Numbered from the stretch's first letter, positions 1 through 5,533 are shown. The stretch: 7,067 bases of DNA from UMGS172 sp045637775 (GCA_045637775.1 JAZUAC010000071.1:1-7067), one strand, 5' to 3'. Translations and numbers: made by a program. Notes: a model not told the origin generated them from the letters alone.

Positions 1-110
1 TCTCTTTCCTTTTGCAACGCACTTTTGGCAAGTGCGGAATATTCAGTGTCGGACACTATTTTCTGTTCGGAAAGATAGTCCGAAAACAGCTTGCTTATTA
101 TTTTTTCCAT
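1..110 (-). CDS. N-terminal fragment of an unrecognised small protein gene, running off the left edge
   Basis: An open minus-strand frame begins with ATG at 110-108 and stays open to position 1, giving 36 codons without a stop. It starts MEKIISKLFSDYL and continues through SDTEYSALAKSAL. The start is supported by a purine-rich ribosome binding site, AGAAGGGG on the minus strand at 126-119, eight bases before the ATG. The visible part is short, hydrophilic and probably helical, with no signal peptide. The opening (Met, two hydrophobics, Leu-Phe, then Asp-x-Glu-Tyr) faintly recalls small clostridial helical proteins of the DUF6809 kind, but that is only a resemblance and I do not assign a function. 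It is divergent from the HTH/kinase operon and shares its intergenic control region, so the two may be co-regulated. Confidence 0.6.
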   Translation of the reverse strand, partial: MEKIISKLFSDYLSEQKIVSDTEYSALAKSALQKER

Positions 111-161
111 TTAATCAACCCCTTCTCATTTTAAATTTACTGTATCGACTTCAAAAAGTCT

Positions 162-176
162 TATGCTGTCAGCATA
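162..176. promoter_or_regulatory. 15-bp perfect palindrome, candidate operator
   Basis: TATGCTG-T-CAGCATA is a perfect dyad with 7-bp arms and a single central base. It lies between the divergent starts at 110 and 271, 29 bases upstream of the -35 box of the rightward promoter and 51 bases upstream of the leftward ATG. The size and symmetry fit a dimeric HTH repressor site. An HTH-like protein is encoded immediately downstream at 271, so autoregulation is an obvious hypothesis, but nothing in the sequence proves it. It could also form a small hairpin in the leader of the leftward transcript. Confidence 0.4.
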
Positions 177-181
177 CTAAT

Positions 182-226
182 AAAAAAACCGTGTTTTGTC
201 GCGAGTTGACAAAGCACGTTTTTTTT
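182..226. terminator. Terminator-like hairpin between divergent genes, overlapping a promoter
   Basis: An 11-bp stem forms between 190-200 and 208-218 (CGTGTTTTGTC with GACAAAGCACG, one T-G wobble), with a 7-base loop. It is flanked by seven A on the left and eight T on the right, so it has the form of a bidirectional intrinsic terminator. It lies between two diverging genes, where no gene needs an ordinary 3' terminator. It may insulate them from antisense read-through, attenuate a leftward transcript, or act as a DNA dyad over the rightward promoter, whose -35 box is in its right arm. Confidence 0.6.
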
Positions 227-234
227 ATTATAAT
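206..234 (+). promoter_or_regulatory. Perfect-consensus sigma-A type promoter for the HTH/membrane/kinase operon
   Basis: TTGACA at 206-211 and TATAAT at 229-234 are separated by exactly 17 bases, a full match to the housekeeping promoter consensus. Transcription would start near 241, leaving a leader of about 30 nt before the ATG at 271. The -35 hexamer spans the loop and right arm of the hairpin at 190-218, and the T-tract of that hairpin falls in the spacer. A consensus promoter this strong usually needs repression, which fits the palindrome at 162-176 and the hairpin dyad. Confidence 0.85.
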
Positions 235-270
235 TATGTAAGAGTATTGTATTAGGATTTGGTGTGAATT

Positions 271-693
271 ATGGTAAAGGATACTTCAAAAATTGTAGAA
301 GAGCTTGGAGTCTGTCCCGATTTTAAGACCTTTTATAGCGAAAATAAGGACTATATGGTAAAAAAGGATTTATCCCAGCTTTTAGATGAATTGGTTGTAA
401 AATACGACCTTAAAAAGTCACAAATTATCCGTGCGGCCGAAATGAGCGAGGTTTACGCATATCAGATTTTTTCGGGGATAAGAATTCCCGAACGTAAAAA
501 GCTTTTATGCCTTGCCATTGCTATGAAGTTATCATTAGACGAAGTGCAAACCTTATTAAAATGTGCCGGTTATTCAACACTTTATGTAAAGTTGCCGTTT
601 GACAGCATTCTTTTATACGGTGTATGTAAAAAATTATCCGTTGTGGAAATCAATGAAATACTCTATGAATACGGGTTGGAAACCTTGGGGTAG
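271..693 (+). CDS. Helix-turn-helix (XRE-like) protein, first gene of the kinase operon
   Basis: The product is a soluble 140-residue protein with no signal peptide or membrane segment. Residues about 36-75 read as an XRE/Cro-like helix-turn-helix: a helix ending KYDLKKSQIIRAAEMS, a turn, then a recognition-helix-like stretch EVYAYQIFSGIRIPERKK, followed by helices to about 100 (LAIAMKLSLDEVQTLLKCAG). The C-terminal 40 residues form a further helical segment (VVEINEILYEYGLETL). The layout matches small clostridial proteins found beside Hanks-type kinases. It is expected to bind DNA or act as an adaptor, and which of these is unknown. The start is the first ATG after the consensus promoter, with a weak GGTG ribosome binding site at 261-264. 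The next gene starts 5 nt after its stop, so it is the lead gene of a three-gene operon. Residues Ser, Thr and Tyr in the HTH could be kinase targets, but this is speculation. Confidence 0.8.
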   Translation: MVKDTSKIVEELGVCPDFKTFYSENKDYMVKKDLSQLLDELVVKYDLKKSQIIRAAEMSEVYAYQIFSGIRIPERKKLLCLAIAMKLSLDEVQTLLKCAGYSTLYVKLPFDSILLYGVCKKLSVVEINEILYEYGLETLG

Positions 694-698
694 TAAAA

Positions 699-1784
699 AT
701 GAAAAAATGTCCGAAGTGCAAGGCAGAGATTCAGGAAGAAGCTCGATTTTGCCTTTACTGTATGACCTCATTTGAGAAAAAACAAACTATTGAAGCTCCA
801 AAAGAAAGCAATAAACGGTGGCTGTTTATCATTGCCGCCGTTTTGATGCTTGTCTTTATTGTTTTAAGCATACTTGTTTTAACACAAGCAAACAAACCGG
901 AAAACGACAAAAACAGCGCCTCGTATAACTCATCTGTCGGTAGTGTTTCAGGAATTTCCAACGGTAGTAACCATAACAACAGTGACGCTGCTGCATCAAG
1001 CAACCAATCATCAAGAGGTGAATCGGAAAGCAGCACAACATCTACATCTACATCTTCAGCCTTTGACAACAGCCAATCACAAAGCAGCTCAAAAATTGAG
1101 GATGACACAACCAATACCCCCTCCAACAATACAACAACCAACAACACCTCTACAAGCGTCAGCTCACAAAACAGCACCACTTCGACCAATACATCTACAA
1201 ACAGTTCTACACAGAGCACCTCAACTTCGACCAATACGTCTGCAAACAGTTCTACACAGAGCACCTCAACTTCGACCAATAACACAACGAGTGATGTCAC
1301 GAGCAGTACTATAACCAATACACAACCGAAATATGATTATGTTGAGGCAACTTTTGAAAATGCATACCCCACAGGATATAGCGCAATGTATGCTCCTGAA
1401 AATGCGATTGTTATAACCAAGGTAAATTATAAGGAGGAAAGCGGAAATTACGTTATTCCCGACAAGATTGATGGGAAAAAGGTTGCGGCAATAATGCCTT
1501 TTGCTTTTTCCGATCCTTCGATAAGCTCTACCGTGAAATCCGTCACACTGCCAAGCACGGTCAGAACTATATGGAACAACGCCTTCAAGGATTGCTTTAA
1601 TTTGACTGATTTATACATAAAATCCGCAGTTATCGGAATATATGAAGACGCCTTTCCCGATTCGTCAATACGCAACGGCAAACTAACAATCTATTGCAAG
1701 AGGGATTGCAGAGATTTTGATTTTTATTATTATAGAAATATAGCCAACAAATACGGTGCCGCTTATGAAGAATGGAACGGTTAA
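699..1784 (+). CDS. Membrane protein: cytoplasmic zinc ribbon, one TM helix, Ser/Thr/Asn-rich stalk, extracellular BspA-like LRR domain
   Basis: The 361-residue protein has four clear parts. Residues 4-21 are a zinc ribbon (C4-P-K-C7 and C18-L-Y-C21). After a basic stretch (KESNKR), residues 41-62 form one hydrophobic helix, so by the positive-inside rule the N-terminus is cytoplasmic. Residues about 72-209 are a low-complexity Ser/Thr/Asn stalk containing a 15-residue tandem repeat. Residues about 212-361 form a folded domain with BspA-like (LRR_5) features: YVIPDKIDGKKVAAIMPFAF, then VTLPSTVRTIWNNAFKDC and a following YEDAF. Such repeats are known from surface adhesins and receptors. The ribosome binding site (TGGGG at 686-690) lies inside the end of the upstream gene. 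The kinase gene begins 4 nt after the stop. The likely role is a surface sensor or ligand-binding protein that signals to, or is controlled by, the kinase; this is inferred from context. No sorting motif or extra membrane segment is seen. Confidence 0.85.
   Translation: MKKCPKCKAEIQEEARFCLYCMTSFEKKQTIEAPKESNKRWLFIIAAVLMLVFIVLSILVLTQANKPENDKNSASYNSSVGSVSGISNGSNHNNSDAAASSNQSSRGESESSTTSTSTSSAFDNSQSQSSSKIEDDTTNTPSNNTTTNNTSTSVSSQNSTTSTNTSTNSSTQSTSTSTNTSANSSTQSTSTSTNNTTSDVTSSTITNTQPKYDYVEATFENAYPTGYSAMYAPENAIVITKVNYKEESGNYVIPDKIDGKKVAAIMPFAFSDPSISSTVKSVTLPSTVRTIWNNAFKDCFNLTDLYIKSAVIGIYEDAFPDSSIRNGKLTIYCKRDCRDFDFYYYRNIANKYGAAYEEWNG
1179..1280 (+). repeat. 45-bp in-frame tandem repeat in the stalk-coding region (2.3 copies)
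   Basis: Copies lie at 1179-1223 and 1224-1268, with a partial third copy at 1269-1280. The two full copies differ at only two positions (A to G in each case), one silent and one changing Thr to Ala. Each copy is 15 codons beginning TSTNTS and ending STQSTS, so changes in copy number keep the frame and alter stalk length. The near identity suggests recent slippage or unequal recombination. Confidence 0.9.
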
Positions 1785-1788
1785 AACT

Positions 1789-2490
1789 ATGACAAGAGAA
1801 CAGTATTTAACCGAGCTTTTGGGTGCTTATTCTTTAGTTTCGGTACTTAGCGACAAAAACGAATGTCAGGTTTTGAGAGTAAGAAACAAGCAAAACGGCA
1901 AAGACATGGTGGTACACAACTTTCCTGCTGCAATTTCTGCTTATGAGGAACTTTATGCAATAAGCTCGCCAAACCTCCCTTTAATCTATGATGTTATAAA
2001 CTTAGACGATGGGCAAATAGTTTTGGAAGAATTTATCGACGGTGTTACAATATCCGAGGTTATGGAATGCGGAAAATACCGTTATTCGGGAACTCGTAAA
2101 GTTATACGTTCAGTTTGCAGTGCATTGAAAATTTTGCATGAAAGAGATCTGGTACATCGGGACATAAAGCCCGAAAACATCGTAATCGATCAAGGCGGTA
2201 GGGTCGTGTTGATTGATTTCAACGCATCCCGCAAGATTTCTGTTTCAAGTAAGGATACCGTTATTATGGGCACGGTTGGTTATGCCTCTCCCGAACAGTT
2301 AGGTGTGGCACAAAGCGATGCAAGAACCGATATTTATGCGGTTGGAGTTTTGCTTAATGTGATGATAACAGGCAAGCACCCAAGTGAAAAGTTAGCAAAA
2401 GGTAAAGCCGGAAGAATTGTCCGCAAATGCACAAGCGTTAATCCCGATGAACGCTATCAATCGGCAGAAAAGCTTGCGAATGTATTATGA
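1789..2490 (+). CDS. Small soluble Hanks-type Ser/Thr protein kinase with an altered ATP site
   Basis: The product, 233 residues from the ATG at 1789, is almost entirely a eukaryotic-like kinase domain. The catalytic loop is intact (H123-R-D125-I-K127-P-E-N130). The metal-binding Asp is present as D143-F-N145 in place of DFG. The activation segment ends GTVGYASPEQ (161-170), followed by D181 of the F-helix and R222 (PDERYQS). The N-lobe is unusual: the glycine-rich loop is replaced by LSDKNECQVL, and the usual beta-3 Lys appears to be His43 (MVVHNF). The alphaC Glu is probably E53 or E54. There is no transmembrane helix, PASTA or other sensor domain, so it is cytosolic and presumably takes input from the membrane protein encoded just upstream. 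In-frame starts at GTG 1756 and ATG 1765 would add 11 or 8 residues and overlap the previous gene. I prefer 1789 because it follows the stop by 4 nt and begins right at the kinase fold, although its ribosome binding site is weak. Targets are unknown. Confidence 0.85.
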   Translation: MTREQYLTELLGAYSLVSVLSDKNECQVLRVRNKQNGKDMVVHNFPAAISAYEELYAISSPNLPLIYDVINLDDGQIVLEEFIDGVTISEVMECGKYRYSGTRKVIRSVCSALKILHERDLVHRDIKPENIVIDQGGRVVLIDFNASRKISVSSKDTVIMGTVGYASPEQLGVAQSDARTDIYAVGVLLNVMITGKHPSEKLAKGKAGRIVRKCTSVNPDERYQSAEKLANVL

Positions 2491-2508
2491 ATAAGAGTTT
2501 ATAATAAT

Positions 2509-2536
2509 AAAACGGGTGGCTTACCACCCGTTTTTT
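2509..2536. terminator. Strong intrinsic terminator of the kinase operon, probably bidirectional
   Basis: ACGGGTGG at 2512-2519 pairs perfectly with CCACCCGT at 2524-2531 around a CTTA loop, and six T follow at 2531-2536. It begins 19 bases after the kinase stop codon. The A-rich left flank (2501-2512) becomes a T-rich tail on the other strand, so it may also stop leftward transcription from the desulfurase gene that ends at 2755. Confidence 0.9.
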
Positions 2537-2567
2537 CTATGCCTTACTCGATAATCCGAAACAAAGA

Positions 2568-2725
2568 AACACCGTGAACGCCGTCACCTTAAATTGGCGA
2601 TTCCGTGTTGTAGGGGAGGCGTCTCGCCTCCCTGTGCGGTTGGTTTTTATCTTCGGGAGGGAAACCCCTCCCCTACGGATATAATCTTGAAACAGTACGG
2701 TAGGAGCGAACTACGTTCTCCCGTA
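2568..2725. repeat. Cluster of palindromic intergenic elements (four nested or adjacent hairpins)
   Basis: The gap between the convergent kinase and desulfurase genes has no credible coding sequence but is densely palindromic. AACACCGTGAACGCC at 2568-2582 pairs imperfectly with GGCGATTCCGTGTTG at 2596-2610. GTAGGGGAGG at 2610-2619 pairs exactly with CCTCCCCTAC at 2667-2676, and inside that pair lie two hairpins: GGGAGGCG/CGCCTCCC (2614-2621 with 2625-2632) and GGGAGGG/CCCTCCC (2655-2661 with 2666-2672). A fourth imperfect hairpin spans 2696-2725. These are much more GC-rich than the surroundings and resemble short dispersed palindromic repeats that I associate with gut Clostridia. That last point is recollection, not shown here. 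Confidence 0.7.
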
Positions 2726-2754
2726 TACACATAACGCATTTTACAATATATTTT

Positions 2755-3897
2755 TCAACGACCTATTGCCGCCTTTTTCACACAACTTAAAAGCTTATCG
2801 GCCTGGGCTTTGTTATTGAACACCGAGCAACACAGTCTGACCGTTCCAATATCAACGGTACCCAGTCTTCGATGTGCCATAGGTGCACAGTGCAAGCCTG
2901 CTCTTGTGGCTATCCCTTCTTTAGCAAGAACCGCCGCCGCAGTCGCGCTGTCAAGTCCTCTTATATTAAACGAAAGTGTTGGAACATATCGTCCCATTTG
3001 GGGTCTCGCGGTATAAAGCACAACACCCTTTATACCCTTCAAACCGTCATAAATATATTGCATCAACTCGGTTTCATGGTGGTATATTCGGTCAACGCCT
3101 TTTGCTTTAACAAAGTCTATCCCAGCCGAAATGCCCATTATTCCGGGAACATTAACAGTACCGCTTTCAAACCTTTCGGGATAATCTATCGGTTGCTCAT
3201 AGCTTATCGACATAGACCCCGTACCGCCTTCAAGAAGCGTATCGGGTATTTCACCGAGCGCAATAAGAATACCTGTTCCCATCGGTGCATAAAGACCTTT
3301 GTGCGGAGCTATACAAAGATAATCTATCTTGCACTTTTGCATATCAATATTGAGTATTCCTGCCGTTTGTGCTGCATCGACCATGAAAGGTACACCGTAT
3401 TTCGCACATATCGCACCAATACCCTCAATAGGCATGATCTCACCCGTAACATTTGAGGCATGGGTACACACAACAAGCCGCGTATCGGGTCTTATGAGTT
3501 TTTCAAACACCCTTAAAGTGGCCTCCGAGTCATCGAATATCACCTCGGCAAAATCCACATCTGCGCCTTGACGTTGTAATTTATATAAAGGTCTTGCAAC
3601 CGCATTGTGCTCAAGGCTTGAGGCAACAATATGGTCCCCCGCGCGACAAATACCCTTTATACAATAGTTGATAGCCGCGGTACAGTTAAGTGTGAAGATA
3701 ACCCTTTCAGGTGCATTGGCGTTAAAAAGATCCGAGATTTTTTGACGGCATACAAATATTTCCTCGGAACACCTTGTTGACAGGTCATACCCTCCTCTGC
3801 CGGGGTTTACAGAGTATTCGCGCAAGGAACGATTGACGGCGTTGATAACCTCAGGCGGTTTTACGCCTGTTGTAGCCGCATTGTCAAAATAAATCAT
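2755..3897 (-). CDS. Cysteine desulfurase-like class V aminotransferase (TIGR01977 / EF2568 type)
   Basis: This is a full-length 380-residue PLP-dependent enzyme of the NifS/SufS fold. It opens with the diagnostic MIYFDNAATT, and has the His that stacks on PLP in LEHNA (H97), VDAAQ with D174 and Q177, and the Schiff-base Lys in APHKG (K200). The Cys expected to carry persulfide is in RAGLHCAP (C337), as in SufS/CsdA-type enzymes. The expected reaction is removal of S or Se from cysteine or selenocysteine, handing it to an acceptor protein in the cytosol. Its ATG overlaps the stop of the DUF3343 gene by 4 nt (ATGA), so the two are translationally coupled. From family knowledge, the TIGR01977 branch has been linked to SelD-dependent selenium enzymes outside selenocysteine insertion, so Se handling is plausible. 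No selD or molybdenum hydroxylase gene is in view. It is not housekeeping iscS/sufS judging by context, since no scaffold gene follows. Confidence 0.88.
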   Translation of the reverse strand: MIYFDNAATTGVKPPEVINAVNRSLREYSVNPGRGGYDLSTRCSEEIFVCRQKISDLFNANAPERVIFTLNCTAAINYCIKGICRAGDHIVASSLEHNAVARPLYKLQRQGADVDFAEVIFDDSEATLRVFEKLIRPDTRLVVCTHASNVTGEIMPIEGIGAICAKYGVPFMVDAAQTAGILNIDMQKCKIDYLCIAPHKGLYAPMGTGILIALGEIPDTLLEGGTGSMSISYEQPIDYPERFESGTVNVPGIMGISAGIDFVKAKGVDRIYHHETELMQYIYDGLKGIKGVVLYTARPQMGRYVPTLSFNIRGLDSATAAAVLAKEGIATRAGLHCAPMAHRRLGTVDIGTVRLCCSVFNNKAQADKLLSCVKKAAIGR

Positions 3898-4118
3898 TCT
3901 TGCACTTCCCTTTCGGCAATTATCCTTATATTTTCACTTTCTAATATTGTCTTGACACGACCCACATCATTGACCGACACAACAATCCCGTAAAGGCATC
4001 CTGCCGCAGTGCCTCCCTGAACCTTTTTGACCTCGGCTTTTATCCCCTGCATTTTCAAGGCCGACTTTGCTTTATTGGCATAGGTTGCAGTGGTCGTGAC
4101 AAGTTGAATCATTCTCAT
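3894..4118 (-). CDS. DUF3343 family protein, putative Se/S carrier
   Basis: The 74-residue protein matches the small DUF3343 (Se_S_carrier-like) family. It opens with a beta strand (MIQLVTTTATYANKAKSAL) and a helix, then has a Gly-rich loop with a single Cys (GGTAAGC41LYG), and a C-terminal strand. Family members are ferredoxin-like folds proposed to accept sulfur or selenium on that Cys. The partner here is the desulfurase gene that overlaps its stop codon by 4 nt, which supports a donor/acceptor pair. The start at 4118 has a strong ribosome binding site (GGGAGGG on the minus strand, seven bases upstream); a second in-frame ATG two codons later is less well placed. The protein is soluble. 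Carrier function is inferred from family naming and the neighbour. Confidence 0.82.
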   Translation of the reverse strand: MRMIQLVTTTATYANKAKSALKMQGIKAEVKKVQGGTAAGCLYGIVVSVNDVGRVKTILESENIRIIAEREVQE

Positions 4119-4144
4119 TTTTTATCCCTCCCGCTTTTTGACAT

Positions 4145-4172
4145 AAAATACTGGTGAATACAAGTCCACCAA
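4145..4172 (-). promoter_or_regulatory. Possible promoter for the DUF3343/desulfurase operon
   Basis: On the minus strand TTGGTG (4172-4167) and TATTTT (4150-4145) are 16 bases apart, and the -10 element lies about 27 bases before the ATG at 4118. The match to consensus is only moderate. The interval also holds a 5-bp dyad (TGGTG at 4152-4156, CACCA at 4167-4171) that could be a regulatory site or chance. Confidence 0.35.
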
Positions 4173-4231
4173 TACATTTTATGCTTTTAAAGATTTGTTG
4201 TACAAAATTTGTTTGCCATGGTCCAAAAAAC

Positions 4232-4260
4232 TTGACTCCATTGAATCGACGATGTATTAT
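4232..4260 (+). promoter_or_regulatory. Sigma-A type promoter for the trehalase-like gene
   Basis: TTGACT at 4232-4237 and TATTAT at 4255-4260 are 17 bases apart, one mismatch each from consensus. Transcription would begin near 4267, giving a leader of about 40 nt. A good ribosome binding site, GGAGG at 4292-4296, sits nine bases before the ATG at 4306. Confidence 0.75.
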
Positions 4261-4262
4261 TG

Positions 4263-4283
4263 ATTTGATACCAAAAATCAAAT
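4263..4283. promoter_or_regulatory. Inverted repeat at the transcription start, candidate operator
   Basis: ATTTGAT at 4263-4269 and ATCAAAT at 4277-4283 are exact inverted copies separated by 7 bases. They lie over the predicted start site, directly after the -10 box, where a bound repressor would block initiation. In RNA the same arms would make a weak A/U-rich hairpin, so a DNA operator is the more likely reading. No regulator gene is adjacent. Confidence 0.4.
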
Positions 4284-4305
4284 TCGGCAGCGGAGGTTTT
4301 AACAA

Positions 4306-5523
4306 ATGAACGATTTGGTTAAATTTATCCACGAAAACTGGGATAACACGGTACGCTTCAATACAGAGGACGAGGGAAATCTTATCGGTCTGCCCAAGCC
4401 TTATACGGTACCGAGTATAAGCGATCATTTTCAGGAGATGTATTATTGGGATACCTATTTCACCAATGTAGGTCTCATTCTTTCCAACCGAGTGGAGTTG
4501 GCAAAAAACAACACAGAAAATATGGCCTACATGATAAATAAATACGGTTATATGCCCAACGGTAACCGCACCTACTACCTCTCGCGTTCGCAACCTCCTT
4601 TCTTCACCCTTATGGTGCGTGAGATTTATGAAATTGAGCACGACAAAGAATGGCTCAAATCGATGTACGAAACCGGGGTTAAGGAATATGATTTTTGGAT
4701 GACCCAAAGAATCACCGATTCGGGTCTTAACCGTTATTTTGGCAAAATGGCCGACAACGATTACCAAAGACGAGCCAACCAAATTTGCCAACGCATCAAG
4801 ATGGACGTCCCCGAAGATATTGACGAATGTCGCGTTTTAGCTGAATATTCCATCACAGTTTGCGAAAGCGGTTGGGATTGCAACAGCCGTTTTGGGCTTC
4901 GCGCGGCCGAATACAACTGGATTGAACTTAACTGCCTGCTTTTTGGCATGGAGGAAAATCTTGCCTTCTTTGCCAACGAGTTGGGACTCCAGAACGATTG
5001 GCAACAAAAGGCCAACGCCCGTAAAGAACTTGTGAACGAGCTTTGCTGGAACGAAAAAATCGGTATGTTTGCCGACTACGATTTCGTCAACAAGAAGATT
5101 AGCGACTTTGTTTCTTGCGCTTCATTTTATGCTATGTTTACAGGACTCTGTACCGAGGAACAGGCCGCCAAGACTGTTAAACTGCTTGACAAGTTAGAGC
5201 AGGAGTTTGGTGTGGCTTGCTGTGAAAACCGCGACGATCTGATGGATCTGCAGTGGGACTATCCGCACGGCTGGGCCTGCCTGCATCACGTTATAATAAG
5301 TGGTCTTAAACGCTACGGATATAGTGACGATGCCCGACGTATTGCCCAAAAATACTGTGATACGGTTGAACGCAACTTCCAAGAAACCAACAACGTTTGG
5401 GAGAAATACAATGTTGTCACCGGTGAGGTTTCGAGAACGAAAGAAAATATGATACCAACAAGTATGATGGGTTGGAGCGCAGGTATTTACCTCTACGGTC
5501 TTTCACAATTAGATAACAAATAA
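4306..5523 (+). CDS. GH37 trehalase-family glycoside hydrolase, cytoplasmic
   Basis: The 405-residue protein carries the marks of family GH37, which hydrolyses alpha,alpha-trehalose to two glucose molecules with inversion. Seen in order: a first-signature-like segment ending FQEMYYWDTYF (42-52), a substrate-binding stretch GNRTYYLSRSQPPF (86-99), ESGWD with the expected catalytic acid D191, a second signature QWDYPHGW (316-323), and VWEKYNV with the expected catalytic base E366. The second signature ends AC where the family usually has AP. There is no signal peptide, so it should act in the cytosol, and it is shorter than E. coli TreA/TreF (roughly 550 residues), lacking mainly N-terminal extension. 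It is a single-gene unit with its own promoter, candidate operator and terminator. No trehalose phosphotransferase or ABC transporter gene is adjacent. Trehalose is the default substrate; a related alpha-glucoside is possible. Confidence 0.85.
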   Translation: MNDLVKFIHENWDNTVRFNTEDEGNLIGLPKPYTVPSISDHFQEMYYWDTYFTNVGLILSNRVELAKNNTENMAYMINKYGYMPNGNRTYYLSRSQPPFFTLMVREIYEIEHDKEWLKSMYETGVKEYDFWMTQRITDSGLNRYFGKMADNDYQRRANQICQRIKMDVPEDIDECRVLAEYSITVCESGWDCNSRFGLRAAEYNWIELNCLLFGMEENLAFFANELGLQNDWQQKANARKELVNELCWNEKIGMFADYDFVNKKISDFVSCASFYAMFTGLCTEEQAAKTVKLLDKLEQEFGVACCENRDDLMDLQWDYPHGWACLHHVIISGLKRYGYSDDARRIAQKYCDTVERNFQETNNVWEKYNVVTGEVSRTKENMIPTSMMGWSAGIYLYGLSQLDNK

Positions 5524-5533
5524 CTGAAAACAA

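Noticed and set aside
45..57. Short palindrome AGTGTCGGACACT as a second operator
   Set aside because: It lies inside the coding part of the minus-strand gene and differs in sequence from the palindrome at 162-176, so chance is the simpler explanation.
32..241. Plus-strand open frame of 69 codons
   Set aside because: It has no ribosome binding site, covers the hairpin and the promoter, and opposes a better-supported minus-strand start at 110.
1179..1280. Tandem repeats considered as a CRISPR array
   Set aside because: The units are directly adjacent with no spacers and are in frame within a coding sequence.
755..1318. Minus-strand open frame opposite the stalk-coding region, Val/Leu-rich
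   Set aside because: It is the mirror of the Ser/Thr/Asn repeat codons; low-complexity sense DNA produces long antisense frames. A plus-strand frame at 943-1314 is the same artefact.
1756..1788. Upstream GTG 1756 or ATG 1765 as kinase start
   Set aside because: Both overlap the preceding gene and add residues before the kinase fold. ATG 1765 has a GGTG six bases upstream, so it cannot be fully excluded.
4119..4305. Riboswitch or structured leader between the DUF3343 and trehalase-type genes
   Set aside because: Predicted leaders are only about 20-40 nt and show no known aptamer core; only short dyads are present.
4072..4791. Minus-strand open frame of 239 codons overlapping the trehalase-type gene and DUF3343
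   Set aside because: It runs antisense through conserved GH37 motifs and across a well-formed promoter and ribosome binding site, and its product resembles no family I know.
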